From Phycisphaerales bacterium UBA854 (GTDB lineage: Bacteria; Planctomycetota; Phycisphaerae; Phycisphaerales; SM1A02), in the NCBI GenBank assembly GCA_002295885.1, contig DBGM01000028.1:1-64000 (forward strand): a DNA stretch of 64,000 nucleotides. The letters run 5' to 3'. Shown piece by piece: positions 25,700-34,181 of the stretch. A program made the translations under genes and the position numbers. Within the stretch, counting starts at the first letter, position 1. Each line of letters starts with the position of its first letter. A model generated the notes under the pieces. That model searched no databases and was not told the DNA's origin. It worked only from the letters and a program-made list of their open reading frames with translations.

Positions 25700-27675
25700 C
25701 GTGGTTGACACCCTGGTCCGGATTCCTCCTCGCCGCCGCGACGGTGCCGCTACTGCTGCTGCTGTACTTCCTGAAGCTGCGTCGCTCCACCCAGGTCGTA
25801 TCCAGCACGATGCTGTGGTTGACGTCGACCGAGGATCTGCGGGCCAACGCACCGTTCCAGCGTCTGCGGCGGAACATCCTGCTGCTTCTGCAGCTGATCG
25901 CACTGCTCATGCTGGTGCTCGCCGTCATGCAGCCCCGCATCGAGGGGGCCGGCGGCGGCGGAGGTCGGACCATCCTGCTCATCGACCGGTCGGCTTCGAT
26001 GCAGACGCGGGACGTCGACGGTGAGACCCGGTTCGATGCGGCGATCGAGGCCGCGGCATCGGAGATCGATCGACTCCACGCCGGCGGACTCTTCGGCGGC
26101 GGGGACGGAGAGACGATGATCATCACCTTCGCCGAGCAGGCGGAGATCGTGCAGCCGTTCACCGCCTCCCGGCAGCGGCTTCGGAACGCCCTCCGGGAGA
26201 TCCGTCCGTCGCACGGACGCAGCCGGATCGAGGACGCCTTGAATCTCGCCCGGGTCTACAGCTTGAATCCGACCCCCGATGTGGTGGACCGTCCGACGGC
26301 CGATCCGGCCGCGTTGGTGCTGATCTCCGACGGACGCATCCAGGATCTGGACGGTCTGGTGCTGCGTGGCGAGTCGCTCGTCTTTCAGCGGGTCGGCGGG
26401 GATGCCGTCGACAACTGTGCGGTCTCCACGGTGGCCGCCGACCGTCCCTACGATCGTCCCGCGTTCATCGAGGTGTTCGCCGGACTCTCCAACTGGAACG
26501 AGCAACCGGTCGTCGCGGACGTGCAGTTGTCGGTCGACGGTCTGGCCCGACGGGTCGAGGAGATCGAGCTGCCCGCCGCCTCCCGCGATTCCGTCACCGG
26601 CCGACTGCAGGCGGGACGACGCAACCTCACCTTCACCCCCTTCCGGCAGGATCGGGACGCGATCATCGAGGTCGCGCTGCTGCGGGACGACCAGTTGGCG
26701 ACCGACGACACCGCCCGGATGGTGGTTCCGCCCCCGCGAAGCCTGCGGGTGGGACTGGTCTCGCCGAACCGGCGATTGGTCCGTCGCATCATGGAGGGGC
26801 TTTCCCTCCAGCGGTTGGATGTGATGACGCTTGCCGACTACGAAGGCATCGTGACCGAAGGACGGGGTCGCGACTGGGACGTGCTGGTGTTCGACGCGGT
26901 GGCGCCGACGGCCATGCCGGACACGCCTTCGGTCTTTCTCGGACGAACGCCGCCCACCGACCGGGTGCGTGCGTACGGCGAGTCGGAAGGGCAGGTGGTG
27001 CTCGAGGGGCGTGGCGACCATCCGCTCCTGCGGTACGTCGATGTCGATCCGATCTTCGTGGCCCGGGGCCGGCAGGTGCAGGGAAGCGACGATGCGGAGA
27101 TCGTGCTCGAGGGTAGCGCCGGTCCGCTGGTGTTGACCTTCGTCGAGCGGGGTCGGGAACATGTCTTCGTGACCTTCGATCCGATCGCCGACTCCAACTG
27201 GCCCTACCTGCGGGGCATGGGTGTCTTCCTGTTCAATGCCGTCGAGTACCTGGGGCACCACGGCGATGCGCTCACCCGCTCGCAGCTCACGCCCGGCGCG
27301 GCCCTGGTGGCGCGCCTGCCCGCGGATGCGACGGGGATGGAACTCGTGACCCCGGACGGGACGACGTTTGATCTGTCCGATCAGGATCCGGCCCGGGTGA
27401 CGTGGGGCCCCGCGGAATTGAGCGGCCTGCACGAGCTCCGCTACGTCCGGACCGGCAGCGGGGACGAAGTGTCCTGGTTCGAGTCGGTCCGGATGCCCCC
27501 GGAGGAGTCCGAAGCGGCCGCCGCGACGGAGGTCGTCCTCGGCACCCAGCGCATTGAGTCCACCGACGCGGGCGCGGTCCGCTACCGCCCGCTCTGGCCG
27601 TGGGCCGTCGGCATGTGCCTCGTCATCCTGCTGATCGAATGGTGGATCTACAACCGGAAGATCGGAAGTTGGTGA
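25696..27675 (+). CDS. BatA-like membrane VWA protein
   Basis: A 659-residue membrane protein. The N-terminal 80 residues match the aerotolerance-regulator (BatA) N-terminal domain, with two helices (FLLAAATVPLLLLLYFLKLRR and NILLLLQLIALLMLVLAVM). A VWA domain follows with the MIDAS loop LIDRSASMQTRD near residue 96 and a LVLISDGR strand. The middle has beta-sandwich-like segments, and a last TM helix (WPWAVGMCLVILLIEWWIYN) ends the protein. It closes the operon; its TGA is directly followed by the TCA stop of the convergent gene. Confidence 0.93.
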   Translation: MTWLTPWSGFLLAAATVPLLLLLYFLKLRRSTQVVSSTMLWLTSTEDLRANAPFQRLRRNILLLLQLIALLMLVLAVMQPRIEGAGGGGGRTILLIDRSASMQTRDVDGETRFDAAIEAAASEIDRLHAGGLFGGGDGETMIITFAEQAEIVQPFTASRQRLRNALREIRPSHGRSRIEDALNLARVYSLNPTPDVVDRPTADPAALVLISDGRIQDLDGLVLRGESLVFQRVGGDAVDNCAVSTVAADRPYDRPAFIEVFAGLSNWNEQPVVADVQLSVDGLARRVEEIELPAASRDSVTGRLQAGRRNLTFTPFRQDRDAIIEVALLRDDQLATDDTARMVVPPPRSLRVGLVSPNRRLVRRIMEGLSLQRLDVMTLADYEGIVTEGRGRDWDVLVFDAVAPTAMPDTPSVFLGRTPPTDRVRAYGESEGQVVLEGRGDHPLLRYVDVDPIFVARGRQVQGSDDAEIVLEGSAGPLVLTFVERGREHVFVTFDPIADSNWPYLRGMGVFLFNAVEYLGHHGDALTRSQLTPGAALVARLPADATGMELVTPDGTTFDLSDQDPARVTWGPAELSGLHELRYVRTGSGDEVSWFESVRMPPEESEAAAATEVVLGTQRIESTDAGAVRYRPLWPWAVGMCLVILLIEWWIYNRKIGSW

Positions 27676-28299
27676 TCACGCCCCGCCGAGTTCGGCGGGA
27701 ACCCCCAGGAACTCGTGCATGTGCTGGTCGTAGGCGGCGCTGTCCTCGTCGCGCGAGAGGTCCAGCCGCAGTTCGTTGATCACCTTCGTGCCCTGACCGA
27801 TCCATTCCTGCCAGGTTTCGGCGGCGATGTTGGCCTGGATCCATTCGCCCACGGGTCCCTTGAACGGAGGCGCCTCGAGCTGCGTCCCGTCCCGTCCCGT
27901 CCGGCCGCAGGTGAAGGTGCCCGACGACGCGCGACGAGCGGCTTCCGCTTCGACCTCCTCGTCGAGGGTGGGGGCCTTGCGTCCGAGCTCCTCGAACAGC
28001 TTGTCCATCGCCTGACGGGGGAGCTGCTCGCCGCGACGGGCCGCGATGACGTAGCCGGTGTTGAGGACCTCGACGGCGCGATCGGACCAGCCGGCCTTGA
28101 TGAGTGATTCGCCCGCCAACTGGTAGGCCTTGCTCATCTCGGGGTTGAGTTCGATGCAGCGTTCGAAACTGACCGCGGCTTCGGCCGCCCGGCCCGCCTG
28201 CAGGTAGGCGTTGCCGAGGCTGAAGTGGGCCATTTCATTGTCCGGATCGGCCGTGGCCATGTTCTCGAACTGTGCGATGCGTTCTTCGGGGCTGTTCAT
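27676..28299 (-). CDS. TPR domain fused to YggX-like Fe(II)-trafficking domain
   Basis: A 207-residue cytoplasmic protein. Residues 1 to about 90 contain two TPR units (MAHFSLGNAYLQAGRAAEAA and KAYQLAGESLIKAGWSDRAV). Residues about 125-205 resemble the small Fe(II)-trafficking/oxidative-damage protein YggX: the conserved Cys in TFTCGRTGRDG, PFKGPVGEWIQANIAAETW, EWIGQGTKVINELRLDL and the C-terminal HEFLG. YggX is normally a free 90-residue protein. TACAAT lies eight bases before the ATG, so the message is probably leaderless, and the divergent pyrD start is only 32 bases away. The proposed role in iron or Fe-S protection comes from the family. Confidence 0.85.
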   Translation of the reverse strand: MNSPEERIAQFENMATADPDNEMAHFSLGNAYLQAGRAAEAAVSFERCIELNPEMSKAYQLAGESLIKAGWSDRAVEVLNTGYVIAARRGEQLPRQAMDKLFEELGRKAPTLDEEVEAEAARRASSGTFTCGRTGRDGTQLEAPPFKGPVGEWIQANIAAETWQEWIGQGTKVINELRLDLSRDEDSAAYDQHMHEFLGVPAELGGA

Positions 28300-28307
28300 G
28301 GTCGACC

Positions 28308-28324
28308 ATTGTAGGCGGTATCAT
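28308..28324. promoter_or_regulatory. Divergent -10 boxes between TPR-YggX gene and pyrD
   Basis: Minus strand TACAAT (28313-28308) stands eight bases before the ATG at 28299. Plus strand TATCAT (28319-28324) stands seven bases before the ATG at 28332. The whole intergenic space is 32 bases, so both transcripts are probably leaderless. Confidence 0.5.
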
Positions 28325-28331
28325 GTCGGCC

Positions 28332-29273
28332 ATGGCGGAGCCGCACTCGTCCCTGTCCACCACCCTCGCCGGGGTACACCTGACGGGTCCGCTCGTGTCC
28401 GCCGCGGGAACCGGCGGCACGGCCACCGAACTGGCCGACGTGCTCGACCTGGCCGATTTCGGAGCCGTCACCACCAAGTCGATCACCCCGGAGCCCCGGG
28501 CCGGCAACCCGGCCATGCGGGTGGCGGATGTGCCCGCCGGCATGCTCAACGCCGTGGGACTCATGAACATGGGGGTGGACTCGTTCCTGTCCGGCACCGT
28601 GCCCTCGCTCGAAGGACACGGAACCACCTTCATCGGGTCGGTCGCCGGGCACAGCATCGAGGACTACGTCCGGGTGGCGGCCGCGTTCGACGCCGTCGAA
28701 TCTCTCCCCCTGATCGAGTTGAACCTCTCGTGCCCCAACTCCAGCACCGGACGACGATTCACGGACGGCCCCGACGAGCTGGCGGAGGTCGTGGGGGAGG
28801 TCCGGAAGGCGGTGGTGCGGTCACGGATCCTCGTGAAACTGCCGCTGCTGTTCGAGACCGCCGTTCCGATGGCGGCGGCCGCGATCGAGGCCGGAGCCGA
28901 CGGACTCACCATGATCAACACCGTGCCGGCATTGTCGATCGACGTCGAGGACCGGACGTCGCGGCTGGGATTCGGACACGGTGGACTCAGCGGTCCGGCC
29001 GTCCATCTCCCGGCGTTGTCGATGGTGCAGCGGGTGTACGCCGGTGTCGCGCGTGACGCGGGCGTTCCGATCGTCGGTCTCGGTGGCGTTCGTCGCTGGG
29101 AGCAGGCGGCCGCCTTCGTGCTCGCCGGCGCGACGGCGATCGGCATCGGCACGACGCTCTACCACGATCACCGTGCCCCGCGGCGAATCAACCGCGGCCT
29201 CGCCCGGTGGGTCAGGGCCCAGGGCTGCAGCCGCCTCGATGAACTGGTGGGGCAGGTCAGACTTCCGTCGTGA
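28332..29273 (+). CDS. pyrD: Dihydroorotate dehydrogenase, class 1
   Basis: Oxidises dihydroorotate to orotate in pyrimidine synthesis using FMN. Landmarks are SAAGTGGTATELAD, the phosphate/substrate loop AVTTKSITPEPRAGNP, LNAVGLMNMG, the active-site ELNLSCPNS with the class 1 catalytic Cys, VKLPL, GADGLTMINT, and the FMN phosphate site GLGGVRRWEQAAAFVLAGATAIGIGT. At 313 residues it is of class 1 size. The ATG at 28332 was preferred over one at 28323 because TATCAT then sits seven bases upstream, matching the local leaderless pattern. The last 17 bases overlap the end of convergent murD. Confidence 0.93.
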   Translation: MAEPHSSLSTTLAGVHLTGPLVSAAGTGGTATELADVLDLADFGAVTTKSITPEPRAGNPAMRVADVPAGMLNAVGLMNMGVDSFLSGTVPSLEGHGTTFIGSVAGHSIEDYVRVAAAFDAVESLPLIELNLSCPNSSTGRRFTDGPDELAEVVGEVRKAVVRSRILVKLPLLFETAVPMAAAAIEAGADGLTMINTVPALSIDVEDRTSRLGFGHGGLSGPAVHLPALSMVQRVYAGVARDAGVPIVGLGGVRRWEQAAAFVLAGATAIGIGTTLYHDHRAPRRINRGLARWVRAQGCSRLDELVGQVRLPS

Positions 29274-30537
29274 CCAGCCGCCGGAAGGCCTCGCCCCGGG
29301 CCTCGAAGTGCTCGAACTGATCCCAGCTTGCGCAGCCCGGACTCAGGAGCAGGATGTCTCCCGGTCGCATGCTGCTTCTGGCGTGGCGGACAGCGACGTC
29401 GATCGTACCGCAGGAGCGGGCGGCGCCTCCGGCGGCCAGATCCGCTCCGGTGGCGCCGATGGTGTACAGCCCGCCGAGTTCGCCGGCCCGCCGCGCGATC
29501 GGATCCAGTGAGACGCCCTTGTCGTAGCCGCCGGCGATCAGGTGAACGCGACCCGGATCCTCCATGGCCTCGATGGCCAGCAGCGTCGCTTCCGGGGTCG
29601 TCGACTTGGAGTCGTTGAAGTAGTGGAAATCGTCCGTGCTGGGAATGCGCTCCAGGCGATGCGGCAGACCGGTGAACGATCCCGCGGCGGCCCGGGCCCG
29701 CGGCCCGTCGACTCCGGCGAGCTGCATCGCGGCGGCGATGGCCAGGCGTGCGTTGCTCTGGTTGTGTCGACCCGGAATCCCCAGGAAGACATCCGCACCC
29801 CCGGGATCCTGCGACAGATGCACGTCGGAGTCGTCCTGGTGAGCGGCGATGCCGGACTTGCAAGCGCGGTAGTGCGATTCCGTTTCGTGCCAGTCGAGAT
29901 GATTCGGGGCGACGTTGGTGGTCACCGCCACCCCCGGTGACCAGCGGGGGGCACCGGGGGGGGCGTCGTCGGTCGCCCCCAGCCACCAGAGCATGGCGCT
30001 GGAGAGTTCGAGCACCACCGCATCGGCGGCCCGAACCTCGTCGATGGTCGTCAGCAGCGATCCGCCGATGTTTCCACCCAGCACGCTGGCAACGTCGCAG
30101 GACCGCAGGATGTGGTGCGTCATCGCAGCGGTGGTCGACTTACCCGCCGTCCCCGTGATGCCGATCACGCGGCTGCGATCCAGTTGGGAGACCAGGATCG
30201 CGATCTCGGTCGTGACGGGGACGCCGGCCCGCCAGGCGGCCTGCAGGCAGTCGTTGTTCCAGGGTCGAGGGACCGCGGGATTGGCCACGACCAAGTCGGT
30301 CTCGGAGAAGTCTTCGATCCGGTGCTCGCCCAGCCGCCACTGCAGGCGGTCGCGGTGTGCATGCACGTCGAGTACCGAAACGGCGTCGGCGAGTTCCTCC
30401 CGGTCGGCGAGATCGGTGACCAGCACCTCGGCTCCCCGGTCCAGCCACCACCGGGCCACGCCGAGGCCGCCGCCGAATCGGCCCAGGCCGAGTACGGTCA
30501 CACGCCTGATCGGACTGTCGGGCGGAGTGGTGGGCAT
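29257..30537 (-). CDS. murD: UDP-N-acetylmuramoylalanine--D-glutamate ligase
   Basis: Adds D-Glu to UDP-MurNAc-L-Ala in peptidoglycan synthesis. The N-terminal Rossmann part has VLGLGRFGGG. The ATP loop GTAGKST is at residues 129-135. ELSSAMLWW, VTTNVAPNHLDWHE, GRHNQSNARLAIAA, LPHRLERI, YFNDSKSTTPEATL and LSPGCASWDQF follow in the order expected for MurD. The length of 426 residues is normal. The ATG at 30537 follows TACACT by six bases. With murA it shows that the precursor pathway for a cell wall is encoded. Confidence 0.95.
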   Translation of the reverse strand: MPTTPPDSPIRRVTVLGLGRFGGGLGVARWWLDRGAEVLVTDLADREELADAVSVLDVHAHRDRLQWRLGEHRIEDFSETDLVVANPAVPRPWNNDCLQAAWRAGVPVTTEIAILVSQLDRSRVIGITGTAGKSTTAAMTHHILRSCDVASVLGGNIGGSLLTTIDEVRAADAVVLELSSAMLWWLGATDDAPPGAPRWSPGVAVTTNVAPNHLDWHETESHYRACKSGIAAHQDDSDVHLSQDPGGADVFLGIPGRHNQSNARLAIAAAMQLAGVDGPRARAAAGSFTGLPHRLERIPSTDDFHYFNDSKSTTPEATLLAIEAMEDPGRVHLIAGGYDKGVSLDPIARRAGELGGLYTIGATGADLAAGGAARSCGTIDVAVRHARSSMRPGDILLLSPGCASWDQFEHFEARGEAFRRLVTTEV

Positions 30538-30543
30538 GGATCG

Positions 30544-30566
30544 AGTGTACCCCAGACCGCTAGAAT
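30544..30566. promoter_or_regulatory. Divergent -10 boxes between murD and DUF4190-like gene
   Basis: Minus strand TACACT (30549-30544) lies six bases before the murD ATG. Plus strand TAGAAT (30561-30566) lies eleven bases before the ATG at 30578. Neither gene has a Shine-Dalgarno. Confidence 0.45.
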
Positions 30567-30577
30567 GCTTACCGGCC

Positions 30578-31252
30578 ATGCACGATCCCCCCGACATCGA
30601 CCTGCCTCCCACGCCTCCGGCCCGCCCCCGGTTTTCGGTCTTGGCCATCATCGCGGTGGTGCTGGCCTTCGTGCCGCTGTGTCCGCCGGTCAATGCGCTG
30701 GGGGCGCTGCTGGGTGTGATCGCCTGGCGACGGATACGCGAGTCGGGCGGTCAACTCGGCGGGCGGCGAACCAGTCTGACGGCGCTCTTCGGCGGCATCG
30801 CGATGAGCGTGGTGACCCTGATCGGATTCCAGCAGCTCGCCGAAGGCATGGAGCACCAGCAGAAGCAGGACATGGGAGCGGCGTTGGACGAGTTCATGCA
30901 CGCCATGCAGGACGAGGCCTTCGATACCGCCCTCCAGTCGTGGTCGTTGCGAAGCACTCCGGTGCCGCGGGACGAGCTGGTGTCCTTCTCGGCCGATCTG
31001 AAGCAGGCCAACGGTGTCTTCGAATCGGTTCGGATCGGAAGCATGCAGACGGTTCCCGGCGATTCGTTCCTGACTCCGGAGGTCTCGGCCTGGATCATCT
31101 GCCGCTTCGATTCCGGTGAACGCAACGGATCGGCCCGATTCGTGCTGAGCCCCACGCCCGGACGCTGGACCCTCGTTCCGCTGCTGGTGGAGCTGAGGAT
31201 CGACGACGGCGACGGGGAGGAATTGGTGCTGCCGCAGGGAGTCACACCATGA
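30578..31252 (+). CDS. DUF4190-like membrane protein
   Basis: A 224-residue protein with a Pro-rich N-terminus, two hydrophobic helices (VLAIIAVVLAFVPLCPPVNALGA and SLTALFGGIAMSVVTLIGF) linked by a basic AWRRIRESGG loop, as in DUF4190, and a C-terminal soluble domain of about 130 residues with mixed beta strands. The function is unknown. It overlaps the next, similarly built gene by four bases and begins the run that leads to mlaF and mlaD, so it may assist lipid transport or anchoring. Confidence 0.75.
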   Translation: MHDPPDIDLPPTPPARPRFSVLAIIAVVLAFVPLCPPVNALGALLGVIAWRRIRESGGQLGGRRTSLTALFGGIAMSVVTLIGFQQLAEGMEHQQKQDMGAALDEFMHAMQDEAFDTALQSWSLRSTPVPRDELVSFSADLKQANGVFESVRIGSMQTVPGDSFLTPEVSAWIICRFDSGERNGSARFVLSPTPGRWTLVPLLVELRIDDGDGEELVLPQGVTP

Positions 31253-31962
31253 GCGACGTCACGCTTTCCGCCGGGCCACCCGCAGTTCGACGGCGACCGC
31301 CCCTGAGCACCTGGTCGATCCTCGCGATGGTGGCGTCGCTGGGGGTCTGTCCTCTGGTGACGATCCTGGCGTTTCCGCTGGGAATGCTCGGTCTTCGTGA
31401 TGTTCGTTCCAAGGCCAAGTCCGGTCGTCGACTCTGCTGGACGGCGATGATCATCGCCGCCGTGGTGACGCCCCTGACGGCCTGGTTCATGGTCTGGTGG
31501 AACGGTGAAGTGCGGGTGCCGCTGATGAACGGTCCGCTGGCTCCGATCCAGGCGGGCATGGACGGCGACATGGAGGGATTCAACGAGGGCTTCGCACCGT
31601 CCGCCGTCGCGGCCACTCCGGACGTGGAGGCCGGTCGGTTCCTCGCCACGCTGCGGGGCGACTACGGACTGCTGAAGTCAATTCGGGTGGACGATACCCG
31701 TGAACCGATCTTCGCACCGGACGGCTGGTCCGTTCGGGTACCCTATGTCTTCGAGTTCCAGCACGGCCGGGTGCCCGGCGAGGCGAGGTTCGTCATGCTG
31801 GAGCCGGGGCCCGACGGCAACCGGTTGGTGCTGCGATTCAGCTCGGTGCTGGTGGGCGACGATCCGGTCGTGGCCTGGCCTCCGGCCGCGGCCGATGAGG
31901 AGCGTGAGCCGCTCCCGGTGCGAGGGATTTTGGAGCAGGAGACGTCCGAACCAGATGCCTGA
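31249..31962 (+). CDS. Second DUF4190-like membrane protein
   Basis: A 237-residue protein with the same plan as its upstream neighbour: Pro-rich start, helix pair (TWSILAMVASLGVCPLVTILAF and WTAMIIAAVVTPLTAWFMVWW) around a basic GLRDVRSKAKSGRR loop, then a soluble domain with VPYVFEFQHGRVPGEARFVML. The pair probably arose by duplication, though the similarity is weak. The start overlaps the upstream stop by four bases and its stop overlaps mlaF by eight bases. No function is known. Confidence 0.75.
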   Translation: MSDVTLSAGPPAVRRRPPLSTWSILAMVASLGVCPLVTILAFPLGMLGLRDVRSKAKSGRRLCWTAMIIAAVVTPLTAWFMVWWNGEVRVPLMNGPLAPIQAGMDGDMEGFNEGFAPSAVAATPDVEAGRFLATLRGDYGLLKSIRVDDTREPIFAPDGWSVRVPYVFEFQHGRVPGEARFVMLEPGPDGNRLVLRFSSVLVGDDPVVAWPPAAADEEREPLPVRGILEQETSEPDA

Positions 31963-32854
31963 AGACCACGAGGACATCATCGAGATCGAGGGCCTCGTCA
32001 AGCGGTTCGGCGATCAGACCGTCCTCAACGGCATCAACCTCACCATCCATCCGGGTGAGACCATGGTCATCATGGGCGGATCGGGTTCGGGCAAGTCGAC
32101 CCTGCTTCGCAACATGATCGGGACCTTTACGCCCGAAGAGGGCTCGGTGAAGCTCTTCGGCAAGGATCTCGCCACGCTGGACGAGGAGGGCATGAACGAG
32201 GTCCGCAAGCAGTTCGGCATCCTGTTCCAGTCCGGCGCACTGTTCCAGTCGCTGACCGTGGCCGAGAACGTCGCTCTGCCGCTGGAGGAGCACACCGATC
32301 TCGATGCGAACATCATCGACTTCATGGTCAAGATCAAGCTTGAGCTGGTCGGGCTCCGCGACGCCGCGGACAAGTATCCGGCCCAGATCAGCGGCGGCAT
32401 GAAGAAGCGGGCCGGACTCGCACGGGCCCTGGCGCTGGATCCCAAGATCCTGTTCTACGACGAGCCCAGTGCGGGGCTCGATCCCGTCACCTCCGCCGCC
32501 ATCGACCAGTTGATGGTCGACCTGACCCGCAAGCTGGGTGTGGCGAGCATCGTCGTGACCCACGAGATGGATTCCGCCTTCACCATCGCCGATCGCATGG
32601 CCATGCTGCACAAGGGGCGGATGATCATGGTGGACACCCGCGAGGCCTACGAGAAGCTCCGCGACTATCCGCAGGACCGCATCGGGGAACTGACCGAGGA
32701 GCAGCAGCTCATCCGCCAGTTCCTGCGCGGCGATCACGAGGGGCCGATGACCGAGTCCCACACCCAGAACAGCTACGAGGAGGATCTGCTCGGGGCGGAT
32801 CTGAGCAAACTCACCGGTGGCCGGGCAATCCAGACGACACGGCGGATCAAGTAG
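31955..32854 (+). CDS. mlaF: ABC transporter ATPase, MlaF-type (phospholipid transport)
   Basis: The ATPase of an Mla/MCE-type lipid transporter. Walker A is GGSGSGKST (residues 41-49), the signature is ISGGMKKRAGLARAL, Walker B is ILFYDEPSAGLDP and the switch His is in VVTHEMDSAF. The MKKR signature and LFQSGALFQSLTVAENVALPL are typical of MlaF. The 299 residues exceed E. coli MlaF by about 30, owing to an acidic C-terminal tail. The MCE protein follows 40 bases downstream. No MlaE permease gene is in the cluster. Confidence 0.92.
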   Translation: MPEDHEDIIEIEGLVKRFGDQTVLNGINLTIHPGETMVIMGGSGSGKSTLLRNMIGTFTPEEGSVKLFGKDLATLDEEGMNEVRKQFGILFQSGALFQSLTVAENVALPLEEHTDLDANIIDFMVKIKLELVGLRDAADKYPAQISGGMKKRAGLARALALDPKILFYDEPSAGLDPVTSAAIDQLMVDLTRKLGVASIVVTHEMDSAFTIADRMAMLHKGRMIMVDTREAYEKLRDYPQDRIGELTEEQQLIRQFLRGDHEGPMTESHTQNSYEEDLLGADLSKLTGGRAIQTTRRIK

Positions 32855-32894
32855 GACCGAGCACAGCGGCGGTCAGACCGCCACGGAGCACAGC

Positions 32895-34181
32895 ATGTCG
32901 AGCGCAGCACTTCGTTCCCAGAACAACATCAAGGCCGGCATCTTCGTGACCGTCGCCATCATCGTGGGGATCCTCGTGATCTTCGTGCTGGGCGACTTCG
33001 CACGGTACTTCGGTCCGAGTCACGCCTCCTACACCGCCACGTACGAGGTCGCCGAAGGCGTGGGCCCGCTCGGAGCCGGATCCTTCGTCAAGGTCGGGGG
33101 CATCGTGGTGGGTGAAGTGACCGGAGTGACGTTCGACATCCAGGAGGGACGGCCGCTCACCGCGATCGTGGTCGGCTTCAGCATTCCGTCCTCGATGCAG
33201 CTGCGAAGCGACGCCACCGTCTCCGTGGGGGCCAGCCTGATCGGCAGCGACGCCTGGCTCGACTTCTCGTCGCTGGGCACCGAAGGATCGATCGTCCCAC
33301 CGGGCGGTCAGCTGGTGGGTTCGTCGCTCAGCATGATCGACAGCCTCATCGGAGGCGACGCGTCCGCCAACATCGACGCCACCCTGGAGTCGCTGGCCAC
33401 GATCACCAAGCGGCTGGAACAGGACGGGGAACTGCTCCGCTGGATCGCGGGGGAGGGCCCGTCGGGGGACATCGAGCTGGCCACGGCCGGCCTTCGCGAG
33501 GCCATCGACAAGGCCAACATCTTCCTGGGGCAGCTGGACCGCGACTGGGGCGACTGGTCGGGAGAAGTTGATCTGCTCGTCGCCGAGTTGGAGGACTTCG
33601 CCCGGGCGGTGGACGTGCTGACGTCGTGGATCAAGAACAACGAATCGCAGTTCCAGGACATGGCCGACAACCTCGACGACACGCTGGCCAGGGCCTCGGG
33701 CATCGCGCAGACCATTCAGGAGGAGACCTGGCCGAAGGTCGACCGGTTCATGGACAACCTGCTGGTCACGGTGGACGACCTCATGGTCATCCTGTCCGAT
33801 CTGAGGGCCCATGCCGGTCCGTGGTTCGATGACGTGGACGTGAGTCTGGCCAACGTCACGCTGGCATCCCAGCAGCTCACGCAGTTGCTGGCCGAAGTGA
33901 CCGCGAGTCCCTGGCGGCTGCTGTACCGGCCCACGGACAAGCAGCTCGCCCAGGAACTGATCTATTCGGCCTCCCGCAACTTCGTCTTCGGTGCCGCGGA
34001 CCTGAAGTCCGCGGCCGAGTCGATGCAGCGGTTCATGGAGGCCTCCGGGGGGACGGTGGATGCCGACGATCCCCAGCTGGAGGTCATTCGTCGCAATCTG
34101 ATCGACAGCGCCCGGCGCTACGAGCGGGCGCAGGAACAGATGATGGACCTGCTTCGCGACGATTCCGCCGGCGACCAGTGA
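32895..34181 (+). CDS. mlaD: MCE-domain substrate-binding protein, MlaD-like
   Basis: A 428-residue periplasmic lipid-binding partner of MlaF. One N-terminal helix (IKAGIFVTVAIIVGILVIFVLG) anchors it to the inner membrane. An MCE domain follows (residues about 40-125) with YEVAEGVGPLGAGSFVKVGGIVVGEV and the conserved ASLIGSDAWLDF. The remaining 300 residues are helical, probably forming the extended needle seen in longer MCE proteins. The ATG at 32895 was chosen because the membrane anchor begins there. Its stop overlaps the GTG start of the methyltransferase gene. Confidence 0.9.
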   Translation: MSSAALRSQNNIKAGIFVTVAIIVGILVIFVLGDFARYFGPSHASYTATYEVAEGVGPLGAGSFVKVGGIVVGEVTGVTFDIQEGRPLTAIVVGFSIPSSMQLRSDATVSVGASLIGSDAWLDFSSLGTEGSIVPPGGQLVGSSLSMIDSLIGGDASANIDATLESLATITKRLEQDGELLRWIAGEGPSGDIELATAGLREAIDKANIFLGQLDRDWGDWSGEVDLLVAELEDFARAVDVLTSWIKNNESQFQDMADNLDDTLARASGIAQTIQEETWPKVDRFMDNLLVTVDDLMVILSDLRAHAGPWFDDVDVSLANVTLASQQLTQLLAEVTASPWRLLYRPTDKQLAQELIYSASRNFVFGAADLKSAAESMQRFMEASGGTVDADDPQLEVIRRNLIDSARRYERAQEQMMDLLRDDSAGDQ

